Source of the DNA: Solirubrobacterales bacterium
GTDB taxonomy: Bacteria > Actinomycetota > Thermoleophilia > Solirubrobacterales > Solirubrobacteraceae
Length of the DNA stretch: 40,060 nucleotides
Direction: 5' to 3'
Assembly (NCBI GenBank): GCA_019240655.1
Contig: JAFAXX010000038.1
Coordinates: 1 to 40,060, forward strand
Below are positions 7,323 through 15,841 of the stretch, one piece after another (position 1 is the stretch's first letter; each line of letters opens with the position of its first letter). The notes beneath the pieces were generated by a model. That model did not search any database and had not been told where the DNA came from. It saw only the letters and a program-made list of their open reading frames with translations. The translations under genes were made by a program, and so were the position numbers.

Positions 7323-8212
7323 GCGTGCGGGACCTCGACCGTCGTGGTCAGCAACACCGCCTCGCGTGCCGCCGCGCGCGCCTGCTCGTGGAAGTCCGGC
7401 GCTGCGCAGGCGATCAGCGTGCGGCCGTCCGGGCCGCCGAGCCCGCACGCGAAGACCCCGAGGCCTCCGGGCATTGGCAGCTCCTCCACGATGCGACCGC
7501 CGGGGGCGACGTGGCAGACCGCCGCACCGAGTGCGTTGGCCGCCCACACGTGCCCCTCGGCGTCGAGCGCGCAGCCGTCGGGGGCGAAGCTGACCGCGGA
7601 GAGCATCGTCTCGGTGTCGGCGGGCTCCGGCGCCGGCTGGACCTGCGCCCACGCGCGCCGATTGGCCAGCGATCCGTCGGCCTGGATGTCGAAGGCGGTG
7701 AGCCGCGCGGCGAACGTCTCGGCGACGATCAGCGTCCCGTCGTCGGTGATCATCATCCCGTTGGGAAACCACAGGTCGTCCGCGGCGATCGTGGCGGCGC
7801 CGTCGGGATCGACGCGCACCAGGGCCGCCGGCGCCGGCTGCCCGCCGGCCATCAGGTCGAAGCCGAAGTTGCCGACGAACGCCCGACCCTGCCCGTCGAC
7901 GACCAGGTCGTTGAGGTGACCGGTGGTGAGGTCCGAGAGCTCTGCGTGGGTGGCGATGCTGCCGTCCACTTTTCGTCGCAGCACGCGGCGGTCCTTCATC
8001 GAGACCACGAGCAGGTCGCCGCCCGGCAGCCAGCCCAGCCCCGAGGGCTGCGCCTCGACCTCGAGCGCGAGCTGTTCGCGTCCCTCAGGGTCGTAGGTGA
8101 AGACGGCGTGGCGGTAGAAATCCGAGACCCACCACCGGTCCTCGCGCCAGCGCGGACATTCGAAGTAGCTCCCGCCCTCGAACAGCGTCGTCAGCGTGCG
8201 TTGGCTGGTCAT
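7310..8212 (-). CDS. SMP-30/gluconolactonase/LRE family protein
   Basis: A 300-residue six-bladed beta-propeller of the SMP-30/gluconolactonase family, which hydrolyses sugar or other lactones with one divalent metal. The metal-ligand segments are recognisable: SYFECPRW with Glu18, TGHLNDLVVDGQGRAFVGN, FPNGMMITDDGTLIVAE and FAPDGCALDAEGHVWAAN. There is no signal peptide, so it is cytoplasmic. The gene starts with ATG and lies 10 bp downstream of the LLM oxidoreductase in the same direction. An oxidoreductase making a lactone followed by a lactonase is a sensible two-step pathway, but the substrate is unknown. Confidence 0.9.
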   Translation of the reverse strand: MTSQRTLTTLFEGGSYFECPRWREDRWWVSDFYRHAVFTYDPEGREQLALEVEAQPSGLGWLPGGDLLVVSMKDRRVLRRKVDGSIATHAELSDLTTGHLNDLVVDGQGRAFVGNFGFDLMAGGQPAPAALVRVDPDGAATIAADDLWFPNGMMITDDGTLIVAETFAARLTAFDIQADGSLANRRAWAQVQPAPEPADTETMLSAVSFAPDGCALDAEGHVWAANALGAAVCHVAPGGRIVEELPMPGGLGVFACGLGGPDGRTLIACAAPDFHEQARAAAREAVLLTTTVEVPHAGLP

Positions 8213-8222
8213 GCGCTTAGCC

Positions 8223-9218
8223 TCAGGCTGCGACGGCCGGCCGCGCGGTTGCCATGAATGTCTCGAGCTCGCGGCGGATGTCGGGCCCGGCAGGTTGATA
8301 GACCAATTCGGTAATGCCGGCGGCGGCGAGCTCGCCGATCCGGGCGGCGACCCGATCGGCGGTCCCGCTCAGCGTCGCCTGCTCGAGCAGAGCGTGGCCG
8401 CCTGCGTCCCAAGCGGCTTGGTCGGCTTCGTTCAGGCCCACGCAATGCTGCTCGTGGACGGCGAGGTGGCGCTCGTCGGGCGCCGTGCGCTCGACGACCC
8501 TCTGCCACTCAGGGCCGCCCGGCAGCTCGGATAGCGGGGCCGCGAATTCGTAGGCTCCGTGGTAAGCCAGCGCGAGCCCGGGCCCGGCGGCCGCGCGCAC
8601 CCGGTCCGAACGCGGATCCTCGTCATCGTCGAGCACCGTGCCCCAGAAGAGGTAGGGCACCCACGAGAACTCCTTGGCGAACTCGGGCAGCGAAAGGGTC
8701 ACGAACAGGCCGTCGGCCAGTTCGCGCGCGACGGCGGCGCCCTTGGGCCCGAGCGCGCTGATCAACACCGGAACCTCGACCGGTCGTGGCGCGCCGTGTC
8801 CGGGCGGATGCAGCATGCGCATGCGCGCCCCTTCCCACTCGATCGTCTCGCCGCGCAGCAGGCCGCGGTAGGCGCGGATGTAGGCGTCCATGTACGCCCA
8901 CGGGATCCCGCGATAGCCCATCGCCCGACGCCCCGTGAACCCGGTGCCGAAGGCGACCGCGACGCGCTCGGGCGCCAGCGCCTCAAGCGCGGCGGTGGCC
9001 GCGGCGTTGACCATCGGGTGGCGCAGGGCGGGCACCAGGACACCCGGACCGAGGCCGATGCGCTCCGTCCGCTGCGCGGCCAGCGCGAGCATCATCCACA
9101 CGTCGGGGCTCTGCTGCGGCGTGTCATAGAGCCACGCCCGCTCGTACCCGAGATCCTCGGCGAGCTCGATGTGCTCGGGAGAATCCAGCGTGGTCGGAAA
9201 TGCGCAGGAGATCCTCAT
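8223..9218 (-). CDS. LLM class (probably F420-dependent) oxidoreductase
   Basis: A 331-residue TIM-barrel protein of the luciferase-like monooxygenase superfamily. The N-terminus MRISCAFPTTLDSPEHIELAEDLGYERAW-type opening (shown in pieces: ISCAFPTT, AEDLGYERAWLYDT), LGPGVLVPALRHP and VAFGTGFTGRRAMG, plus a late VYQPAGPDI strand, are typical of F420-dependent members of Actinobacteria. GAGAGG 6 nt before ATG 9218 chooses this start over the ATG at 9224. It is the first gene of a pair with the SMP-30 lactonase. Flavin (FMN) rather than F420 use cannot be excluded. Substrate unknown. Confidence 0.88.
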   Translation of the reverse strand: MRISCAFPTTLDSPEHIELAEDLGYERAWLYDTPQQSPDVWMMLALAAQRTERIGLGPGVLVPALRHPMVNAAATAALEALAPERVAVAFGTGFTGRRAMGYRGIPWAYMDAYIRAYRGLLRGETIEWEGARMRMLHPPGHGAPRPVEVPVLISALGPKGAAVARELADGLFVTLSLPEFAKEFSWVPYLFWGTVLDDDEDPRSDRVRAAAGPGLALAYHGAYEFAAPLSELPGGPEWQRVVERTAPDERHLAVHEQHCVGLNEADQAAWDAGGHALLEQATLSGTADRVAARIGELAAAGITELVYQPAGPDIRRELETFMATARPAVAA

Positions 9219-9637
9219 CGCCATCCTCTCTGTGTGACGCCACGACACCCTCTGTCTGGCATGCGGTCTTCCCCGCGCCGGTCTGAGGTAACCCCACATT
9301 CTCCGACCTCGGAGGGGTCGTAGTTCCAGGCTGTCGTCGTTCGCAGTGTCCGGCCTCGCTTGACGTCCGCCGACAGTTTCGTTCCCCGTGGCGACGCGAG
9401 ACACGTCCCGAGGACCATAACTCTCGCTCAGCGACCAGGATCGCGGCCGCGGCGCTGACGCGCGCGAGCGGGGAACGTTTTCGTCGCGCGGGGCACGACG
9501 GTTACGGCAGCGGCAACGTCAGCACTCACGGTCAGCGAAACGGTAAGAGCGCCTACGTCGCGGCATCAGGTGAGGCGCCGCCTGGCAATCCGTGCCGAGG
9601 TGCCGAGGGCCGCGGCGCGGTCGGCGCTCCGTTTGCG
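9219..9637. other. Non-coding stretch upstream of the LLM/SMP-30 operon
   Basis: About 420 bp without a convincing gene. It should hold the promoter of the minus-strand LLM operon. A short inverted repeat sits at 9301-9314, and GCGCTAGCGC at 9635-9644 is a 10-bp palindrome centred on the stop codon of the methyltransferase gene. I see nothing else. Confidence 0.5.
9301..9314. promoter_or_regulatory. Inverted repeat, possible operator
   Basis: CTCCGA and TCGGAG are perfect 6-bp arms around CC, about 85 bp upstream of the LLM start codon. The size and place fit a regulator binding site for the LLM/SMP-30 operon, but one short palindrome in GC-rich DNA is weak evidence. Confidence 0.25.
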
Positions 9638-11218
9638 CTAGCGCGGCGAAGCCGGTGTCCGGCCGGGCTCGGCGTCGGCGGCGCGCAGCAGCCCGAGCTC
9701 TGCCAATCGGCGCAGGGAGGCATCGAGCGCCTCCGGGAGCTCGCCGGCCGGCAGCACGCGGGGAGCCACCGTTCCCAGCTCGCGCAGCAGGGCCTGACGA
9801 TCACGCTCGCCGTCGAGCAGATCCACGAGCGCGCGCCCGAGGTCATCCTCGAGGGTGACGTTGGTGTGCGCGAGGGTCGCCACCGTGCCGAGACCGCAGG
9901 CCGCCTGCGCTCGCGCCAGCTCGCTGGCGCGCGGGCGATCGTCCGGCTCGGCGGCGAGCGGCGGCGGCTCGCTCCAGAGCTCGACCATGTCGGCGAAGCA
10001 GAGCTCGAGCAGGATCGGGGCGAGCTCGTCGGCGCGCTCGCGGGACGAGGATCCGCCTGACAGACGCGCCCGCACGCGAGCCTCCAGCTCGGCGAACGGC
10101 ACGGCGCCCGGCGCGGCCTCGGCGAGCTCGATCAACGCTGCCTTGGCGAGCGGATCCGCCGTCTCGACGGACTGCTGGGCCGGTGTCTCGAACCGTTCCG
10201 TCATCCCCTCCTCGAGGTTCGGCCGCTCCTGGATGGGGCGCAGTCGTGAGGCCAGCGCAAGCTCCTCGAGGCGGCCCGGGTCGACATCGTGATCGATCGC
10301 GAGCCCTCGGTGGCAGAGCAGCGTCTGCCGGAAGGCGCGGTTGCGCACGAGATCGAGGTACTGCTCGCGCACGAGGACGTCCGGAGGCAACCGCTCGAGT
10401 GCCTGCTCGGCGACCGGTGAGAGGCCCAGGGCCTGGCTTTCCAGGAAATCGGCCTCCGCGAGGAACTGGAGGCCATGGGCCCCGGCGTGCGCGAGGAACT
10501 CCCGAAAGAAGACCGGAGTGTTCACCGCGGCGAGGTCGTCGTGGTAGACGAGTGCGTCACTGCGCTCGAGCAGCGCAGCCATCTGCTCGGCGAGGGCGCG
10601 CCCATGGGGCGTCGGCACGCCGGCCGCGACGATCACCTCGGCAAGCCACCGTGCTTGCGCCAGCCGCTCGGTGGCGTCGCGGCTGCCGTCGATGTGGACG
10701 TCGAGCACCTCGCGCAGCATGTCGTGCAGGAAGGCGCCCGGATAGGCGTTGTAGCTGACATACGCGACGCCGTCGGACGCGAGAAGGTCTCGGCAGCGGG
10801 TGAGCAGCGCATCCCGCGTCCGCGGCGGCACCCACGAGTAGAGACCGTGGGCGACGACGTAGTCAAAGCTTCCGGGCTCGAGCTGGAGGGCGTCGAGGTC
10901 GAGGTGCTTGAACTCGACGTTCGCGAGGCCGGTCGCGCGCACGAGCGCGTTCGCGGTCGCGATCGCGCGCGCGCTGGCATCGATGCCGACAAACTCGCCT
11001 CCCGGGCGAGTGACCGCCATGGCGAGCAGGTTGGTCCCGTCCCCACAGCCGAGCTCGATGCATCGACTCGCGGCCGGCGGCGCCGGCCGCAACCCGTACA
11101 GGCGAGCGACCGAGTACAGCCGGTCCGGGCGGGTCTGCGGGAACGCAAACCCGGGATACGCGAACTCGTCGTAGGCCGCCGCCGCCGGCGTCCTCGTCGG
11201 AGCGGCTGGCTCGGGCAA
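9638..11218 (-). CDS. SAM-dependent methyltransferase with methyltransferase regulatory (MethyR) domain
   Basis: A 526-residue protein with an N-terminal class I methyltransferase fold: CIELGCGDGTN is SAM motif I (53-63), VGID with Asp80 ends strand 2, and FDYVVAHGLYSWVP is the motif IV region. It is followed by the PF10119-type methyltransferase regulatory domain (about 215-300, containing VYHDDLAAVNTPVFFREF and LEADFLES-like sequence) and a C-terminal winged-helix-like region to about 515. The target is unknown for this family. The start is probably TTG at 11218, 7 bp after the stop of the secreted Hcp-like gene, so the two form an operon. A single promoter at 11963-11991 would drive both. 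Confidence 0.85.
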   Translation of the reverse strand: MPEPAAPTRTPAAAAYDEFAYPGFAFPQTRPDRLYSVARLYGLRPAPPAASRCIELGCGDGTNLLAMAVTRPGGEFVGIDASARAIATANALVRATGLANVEFKHLDLDALQLEPGSFDYVVAHGLYSWVPPRTRDALLTRCRDLLASDGVAYVSYNAYPGAFLHDMLREVLDVHIDGSRDATERLAQARWLAEVIVAAGVPTPHGRALAEQMAALLERSDALVYHDDLAAVNTPVFFREFLAHAGAHGLQFLAEADFLESQALGLSPVAEQALERLPPDVLVREQYLDLVRNRAFRQTLLCHRGLAIDHDVDPGRLEELALASRLRPIQERPNLEEGMTERFETPAQQSVETADPLAKAALIELAEAAPGAVPFAELEARVRARLSGGSSSRERADELAPILLELCFADMVELWSEPPPLAAEPDDRPRASELARAQAACGLGTVATLAHTNVTLEDDLGRALVDLLDGERDRQALLRELGTVAPRVLPAGELPEALDASLRRLAELGLLRAADAEPGRTPASPR

Positions 11219-11225
11219 GCGCCGC

Positions 11226-11891
11226 TCAGGCCTTCTTGTTGACCACGATGTTGAAGGGAGCGGTGATCGGCGGCGCCGTCGGCGCGTTCCACGAGCTCAC
11301 CATCGTCGAGCCCTTGCCGGTCGCGGTGTACGTGGTCTCGATCTTCTGGAAGGTCAGCGTCGTGGCGACGACCTTCCCCGACCGCGAGAACGTCACCGGC
11401 CTGACATTGACCATCACGTACTGAACCGAACCCGCCGTGAGCGTCACCTTCGCCACCAGCTGACGGGCGATGACGAGCTCGGACAACGCGGCGTCCCGGC
11501 TCCCCGATTTCGTCGTGAAGTTGAACGTCTCGCTGGCCGGCGCAGCGCCTGCACCCTTGCCCACGGCAGCGCCGCCGCTCTGCGCCGTGCCGAGGCCGAA
11601 TGTGAAGGCGAGCACGTTGATCGGGTTCTTCAGCGCCTTCTGCTCGACGGCGGTCAGCCCGGCGGTGTCGATCACGAGCTTCGGCTTCGCGTTGTCGGGC
11701 GGCATCAGGATCTCGACCGGATTGACCTTCGAGGGCTCCTGAATCGTGATCGTGGTGTTCTTGGTGGCGGCCGCGCTCTGGCCCGCCGCGACGGCAACAG
11801 CGCCGACCGCGCCGGCGCCGAGCGCGGCCGCTGGGAGCCCGACCTTCAGCGCCCGCGCGATGTGGGCGCGCCCTAAGTGCTCCTGGTCCAT
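11226..11891 (-). CDS. Secreted protein with Hcp-like (T6SS tube protein) domain
   Basis: A 221-residue protein with an N-terminal signal peptide or anchor (basic residues, then VGLPAAALGAGAVGAVAVAAG, likely cleavage near 42). From about residue 88 the sequence follows the Hcp family in order: INVLAFTFGLG for the IDVLAWSWGM strand, a SGG/GKGAG loop, ETFNFTTKSGSRDAALSEL for the DLSFTKYIDKASPNL strand-turn, KVTLTAG, VQYVMVNVRPVTF and TLTFQKIETTY, ending near SWN. In Proteobacteria Hcp forms the type VI secretion tube; no other T6SS gene is here and a Gram-positive cell has no use for the canonical system. ATG 11891 follows AAAGGA. It heads an operon with the MethyR methyltransferase. The fold assignment is from memory of the family pattern. 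Confidence 0.65.
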   Translation of the reverse strand: MDQEHLGRAHIARALKVGLPAAALGAGAVGAVAVAAGQSAAATKNTTITIQEPSKVNPVEILMPPDNAKPKLVIDTAGLTAVEQKALKNPINVLAFTFGLGTAQSGGAAVGKGAGAAPASETFNFTTKSGSRDAALSELVIARQLVAKVTLTAGSVQYVMVNVRPVTFSRSGKVVATTLTFQKIETTYTATGKGSTMVSSWNAPTAPPITAPFNIVVNKKA

Positions 11892-11962
11892 GCCAGGTCC
11901 TTTCCTCGTGATGTGAACGAACGCCCCCGTGGTCGCGGCGGCGACTTGCCCCTACCCGCGCG

Positions 11963-11991
11963 ACCCTAGAAGCCCCGAGTCTGACTGTCAA
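11963..11991 (-). promoter_or_regulatory. Sigma-70-type promoter of the Hcp-like/methyltransferase operon
   Basis: On the minus strand a perfect TTGACA (11986-11991) is followed after exactly 17 nt by TAGGGT (11963-11968). The predicted start near 11956 leaves a leader of about 65 nt before the ATG at 11891. This is the best consensus promoter in the window. Confidence 0.7.
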
Positions 11992-12101
11992 GGTGGACCG
12001 GAGTCGGCGGCGCCCCGTCGGCCGGTCGCCAGCCGGTAGTTCTTAGCGTTCTCGAAGGTGGCGTTACCGCCGCGCTTACCCGCCTCTGCCACAGTGCGCT
12101 C

Positions 12102-12329
12102 GTGATGAGCACGGTGGCCCCCAGACCGGCCGCCTTCGAGCTTCGGACGCTCGCGGCCCGGCCCAGCCGAACCGATCTCGGCGGACGCGTCAAGCTGTGC
12201 CCCAGCGCGGACGGATGGTCGCTCGTCGGCACGGATGGGCGGCTGCTGTTCGGCGCCCTCGGCCCCCACGGGCGCCGCCAGTGCCTCGAGTACGCCCGGG
12301 CCAGGGGCGTACTCGTGGTCTTGAGCTAG
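12102..12329 (+). CDS. Hypothetical small protein (75 aa)
   Basis: A 75-residue frame beginning GTG ATG (12102/12105). The second half, DGWSLVGTDGRLLFGALG followed by RRQCLEYARARGVLVVLS, looks like a compact beta-beta-alpha-beta domain of the kind seen in small conserved actinobacterial proteins, and ends cleanly after a hydrophobic strand. It is divergent from the Hcp-like operon. CACAGT 6 nt before the GTG could be a -10 box of a leaderless message. I do not recognise a function. It could still be a chance frame. Confidence 0.5.
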   Translation: MMSTVAPRPAAFELRTLAARPSRTDLGGRVKLCPSADGWSLVGTDGRLLFGALGPHGRRQCLEYARARGVLVVLS

Positions 12330-12582
12330 ACCGAGGCCGACCGGCCTCTCCGGGCCAGCTGCCCCCAGGCCGCAGCGAGGCGCCAGCCCTTAGCCCGAGC
12401 GGCGACGCGCCACCGGCGACGCTCGTGAGCGCGCCCGCCGCGGACCCGCCGCGGGCAACGAATCATTTAGCCTGTGCGGGCCCCAGTTCCGCCGCCCGCC
12501 GAGGCGGCCGACGGGCCTGAAACGGCGATCCTCCCACAAACGATCCGCGCAGCCACGCGGACCAGCCACGATCGGAAGAGAG

Positions 12583-13500
12583 ATGCCCACGAACGGCTTG
12601 AACGGAAAGGTCGCGGTCGTGACCGGCGCCGGGCGCGGCCTCGGGCGCGCCTACGCGAATGCGCTCGCCGCGGCAGGCGCGGCCGTCGTCGTCAACGACC
12701 TCGACGAGGCGGCAGCCGCCGAGACGGTGCAGCAGATCACGAGCGCGGGCGGCGAGGCGGTCGGCGAGCATTCCGCGGTTGGCAGCAGCGAGGCGGCTCA
12801 GGCGCTCGTCGACGCGGCGGTGTCGAACTTTGAGCGCCTCGACGTGATGGTCACCAACGCCGGCGTGCTGCGTGACCGGGTGCTGTGGAAGATGACCGAC
12901 GAGGACTTCGACCTCGTGATCAACACGCATCTGCGCGGAACCTTCACGTGCGCACGCGCGGCCGCGATCCAGATGCGCGAGCAGGGCGACGGCGGCCGGA
13001 TCATCGTGGTCGGGTCACCGGCGGGTCAGTTCGGCAACTTCGGCCAGACCAATTACGCCGCGGCGAAGGCGGGGATCGTCGCCTTCGCCCGCACGTGGGC
13101 GATGGAGCTCGGGCGCTCCGCGATCACCGTCAACGCCATCGTGCCGACGGCGTGGACGCAGATGACTGCGACGATCCCGATCTACGCGCCGCTGGCCGAG
13201 CGCGTGGAGGCCGGAGAGCCACTGCCGCGAGAGGTCCGCCGTGAGCATGCCGTCGGCATGCCCGAGGAATGCGCGCCGTTGGTCGTCTTCCTCGCGTCCG
13301 AGGCGGCCGGCGAAGTCACCGGCCAGGCGATCGGGATCGGCGGCGACAAGTTGACGCTGTACTCGCATCCCGGCGAAGCGGCGGTCGAATACAGCGACGA
13401 CGGCTGGACGGAGGAGGAGATCGCGCGCGTGTGGGCCGAGCGGCTGGCGTCCCACAGCCAGCCCTACGGGGTCACGCTGCCGCGGCTCGAGCTCACGTGA
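12583..13500 (+). CDS. SDR family oxidoreductase, 3-hydroxyacyl-CoA dehydrogenase-like
   Basis: A 305-residue NAD(P)-dependent short-chain dehydrogenase. It has TGAGRGLG (14-21), NAG (92-94), Ser145, Tyr158 and Lys162 in the standard order. The acidic residue in NDLDE after strand 2 suggests NAD preference. The extra C-terminal 45 residues (YSDDGWTEEEIARVW) are like those of the (3R)-hydroxyacyl-CoA dehydrogenase unit of MFE-2-type proteins. GGAAGAGAG precedes ATG 12583. It is the first of three tightly spaced genes (SDR, acyl-CoA dehydrogenase, alcohol dehydrogenase), which together suggest oxidation of an alcohol-derived acyl-CoA. The exact substrate is unknown. Confidence 0.9.
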   Translation: MPTNGLNGKVAVVTGAGRGLGRAYANALAAAGAAVVVNDLDEAAAAETVQQITSAGGEAVGEHSAVGSSEAAQALVDAAVSNFERLDVMVTNAGVLRDRVLWKMTDEDFDLVINTHLRGTFTCARAAAIQMREQGDGGRIIVVGSPAGQFGNFGQTNYAAAKAGIVAFARTWAMELGRSAITVNAIVPTAWTQMTATIPIYAPLAERVEAGEPLPREVRREHAVGMPEECAPLVVFLASEAAGEVTGQAIGIGGDKLTLYSHPGEAAVEYSDDGWTEEEIARVWAERLASHSQPYGVTLPRLELT

Positions 13501-13532
13501 TCACCGGCTCGTCCCTGGGCCGGTAGCCGTCG

Positions 13533-14702
13533 ATGCGACGCACCGTCTACGAACCGGAGCACGAGGACTTCCGCGAGAGCGTACGCGCGTTTCTGGCCCG
13601 CGAGGCGATCCCGCACTACGAGGATTGGGAGCGGGGCGGGATCATTCCCCGCCGGGTCTACGCCGCCGCCGGCGCCGCCGGCTTCCTCGGCATCGATGTG
13701 CCCGACCGGTACGGTGGCGTCGGCGTCGACGACTTCCGCTTCAACTGCGTGTTGATCGAGGAGTGCATCTACGCCGGGATGGCGTCGCTGTGCATGGGGA
13801 TCAGCGGGCAGAACGACCTCTGCCTGCCCTACATCGTTCAACATGGCAGCGAGGAGCAGAAGCAGCGGTGGCTCCCGGGGCTGGTCGCCGGCGAGCGGCT
13901 TGCGGCGCTGGCGATGACGGAGCCAGGCGCGGGGTCGGACCTCGCCGCGATCTCCACTACGGCGCTCCGCGACGGCGAGGAGTACGTGGTCAGCGGATCG
14001 AAGACGTTCATCAGCGGCGGGATCAACGCCGATCTGCTGATCACCGCGGTAAAGACAGATCGAGCGGCTGGGCACCGCGGCGTCAGCCTGCTCGTCATCG
14101 ACGCCGCCTCGCCGGGGGTTCGCCGCGGGCGCTCGCTCGAGAAGCTCGGCCTTCACGCCCAGGACACCACCGAGCTGTTCTTCGACGACGTCCGCGTCCC
14201 GGTCGCTGACCGGCTCGCGGCCGAGGGTGCGGGCTTCGGCGCGATGATGCACAACCTGGCGCAGGAGCGGATGGCGATCGCCGTGATGGCGGTCGCTGCG
14301 GCCCGGGCCGCGCTCCAGTGGACGCTCGACTACGTCCGGGACCGCAAGGCGTTCGGGCAGCCGATTGGGTCGTTTCAGAACTCGCGCTTCGCCCTGGCGG
14401 AGATCAAGACCGAGGTCGACATTGCCGAGGCGTTCCTCGACCGCTGCGTCGGGGCGCTGCGCGAGCACGAGCTGAGCCCCGAGGACGCGGCCGAGGCGAA
14501 GTGGTGGTGCACCGAGCTCCAGGGCCGGGTGGTCGACCGCTGCCTGCAGCTGCACGGCGGATACGGCTACATGCTCGAGTACCCGATTGCCCGCGCCTAC
14601 GCCGATGCCCGGGTCACGCGGATCTACGGCGGGACCAACGAGATCATGAAGGAGATCGTCGCGCGGTCGCTGGGGCTGAGGCCGCCGGCCGCGCCGACGT
14701 GA
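13533..14702 (+). CDS. Acyl-CoA dehydrogenase family protein
   Basis: A 389-residue FAD flavoprotein that introduces a 2,3 double bond into an acyl-CoA. It shows the family signatures AMTEPGAGSDLAAI (FAD/substrate site), SGSKTFISGGINADL, KAFGQPIGSFQNSRF and the C-terminal LQLHGGYGYMLEYPI and IYGGTNEIMKEI, where Glu370 is the expected catalytic base. ATG 13533 lies 32 bp after the SDR stop. The length and motifs fit short/medium-chain members. Electrons would pass to ETF, which is not encoded here. Part of the SDR/ACAD/ADH operon. Confidence 0.94.
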   Translation: MRRTVYEPEHEDFRESVRAFLAREAIPHYEDWERGGIIPRRVYAAAGAAGFLGIDVPDRYGGVGVDDFRFNCVLIEECIYAGMASLCMGISGQNDLCLPYIVQHGSEEQKQRWLPGLVAGERLAALAMTEPGAGSDLAAISTTALRDGEEYVVSGSKTFISGGINADLLITAVKTDRAAGHRGVSLLVIDAASPGVRRGRSLEKLGLHAQDTTELFFDDVRVPVADRLAAEGAGFGAMMHNLAQERMAIAVMAVAAARAALQWTLDYVRDRKAFGQPIGSFQNSRFALAEIKTEVDIAEAFLDRCVGALREHELSPEDAAEAKWWCTELQGRVVDRCLQLHGGYGYMLEYPIARAYADARVTRIYGGTNEIMKEIVARSLGLRPPAAPT

Positions 14703-14733
14703 GACCGAAAAGCGCCCAGTCAAAGGAGCCGCC

Positions 14734-15834
14734 GTGAACATTCGTGCCGCCGTGACGGAGTCCAAAGGAGCCCCGTTCGCGATCCGTGAGCTGGAGCTCG
14801 ACCAGCCCCGCGCGGACGAGGTGCTCGTCCGGCTCGCGGCCTCCGGCATCTGCCACACCGACCTCATCATCCGTGACCAGTGGTATCCCGTGCCGTTACC
14901 GGCGGTGCTAGGGCACGAGGGCGCGGGCGTGGTCGAGGCCGTCGGCGCCGCGGTGACGAAGGTGTCGCCCGGCGATCACGTCGCGATGAGCTACGGCTCA
15001 TGCGGCGCGTGTTCGAGCTGTCAGCTCGGCCGGCCATGGGTATGTCATGACTTCTGGGGACGCAATTTCGGCGCCACGCGCGCCGACGGCACGACCGCGC
15101 TGCGCAGCGAAGGCCGCGACGTCCACTCTCACTTCTTCAGTCAGTCAAGTTTCGCCACCCACGCGGTGGCGACCGAGCGTAATGTCACCAAGCTCGACCC
15201 GTCGGTGGCGCTCGACGTCGTCGCGCCGTTCGGCTGCGGGATCCAGACCGGAGCCGGGGGCGTGCTGAACGCGCTGCGACCGCCGGCCGGCAGCAGCATC
15301 GCGGTGTTCGGAACCGGCACAGTCGGACTCGCCGCGGTGATGGCCGCACACGTGAGCGGCTGCACCACGATCATCGGCGTCGACGTCCGCCCCGCGCGCC
15401 TGCAGGTCGCACAGGAGCTCGGCGCGACGGCAGTGATCGACGCCAGCGCGACCGACGCCGTGGAGGCGGTCAGGTCGGCGACGGGCGGCCTCGGGGCCGA
15501 CTTCAGCGTCGAGACGACGGGCTCGCCGCAGGTTCTCGCGCAGGCCGTCTACGCCACGGGCCCCGGCGGCAGCTGCGGCCTGATCGGCGCGCCGCCGTTC
15601 GGCGCCGAGGTGTCACTCGACATCAATCAGATGCTGGCGCTGGGGCGCGGCCTGCGCGGGATCGTGGAGGGCGAATCGGTGCCCGACGTGTTCGTGCCGC
15701 GGCTGATCGAGCTGTGGCAGCAGGGCCGCTTCCCGGTCGAGCGGATCATCAGCCACTACGACTTCGACGAGATCGAGCGCGCGGCCCATGACGCCGAGGA
15801 GGGCAGGGTGATCAAGCCGGTCCTCCGGTTCTGA
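14734..15834 (+). CDS. Zinc-dependent alcohol dehydrogenase (MDR, aryl-alcohol type)
   Basis: A 366-residue medium-chain alcohol dehydrogenase. Catalytic zinc ligands Cys40, His61/Glu62 and Cys168, the structural zinc set Cys90/93/96/104, and the NAD loop GTGTVG (193-198) are all present. The general layout (HSHFFSQSSFATHAV, GCGIQTGAGGVLN) matches benzyl/aryl-alcohol and class III-like dehydrogenases of Actinobacteria. GTG 14734 is preceded by AAAGGAG, 31 bp after the acyl-CoA dehydrogenase. It likely makes an aldehyde feeding the same pathway. It ends just before a 21-bp repeat array. Confidence 0.93.
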   Translation: MNIRAAVTESKGAPFAIRELELDQPRADEVLVRLAASGICHTDLIIRDQWYPVPLPAVLGHEGAGVVEAVGAAVTKVSPGDHVAMSYGSCGACSSCQLGRPWVCHDFWGRNFGATRADGTTALRSEGRDVHSHFFSQSSFATHAVATERNVTKLDPSVALDVVAPFGCGIQTGAGGVLNALRPPAGSSIAVFGTGTVGLAAVMAAHVSGCTTIIGVDVRPARLQVAQELGATAVIDASATDAVEAVRSATGGLGADFSVETTGSPQVLAQAVYATGPGGSCGLIGAPPFGAEVSLDINQMLALGRGLRGIVEGESVPDVFVPRLIELWQQGRFPVERIISHYDFDEIERAAHDAEEGRVIKPVLRF

Positions 15835-15841
15835 GCATTCA

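Noticed and set aside
9215-9418. A 67-codon minus-strand frame upstream of the LLM gene
   Set aside because: No coding-like composition or ribosome binding site; overlaps the probable promoter region.
11226-11891. Evidence for a type VI secretion system
   Set aside because: Only the Hcp-like fold is present; no sheath, baseplate, VgrG or ClpV genes and the protein has its own export signal.
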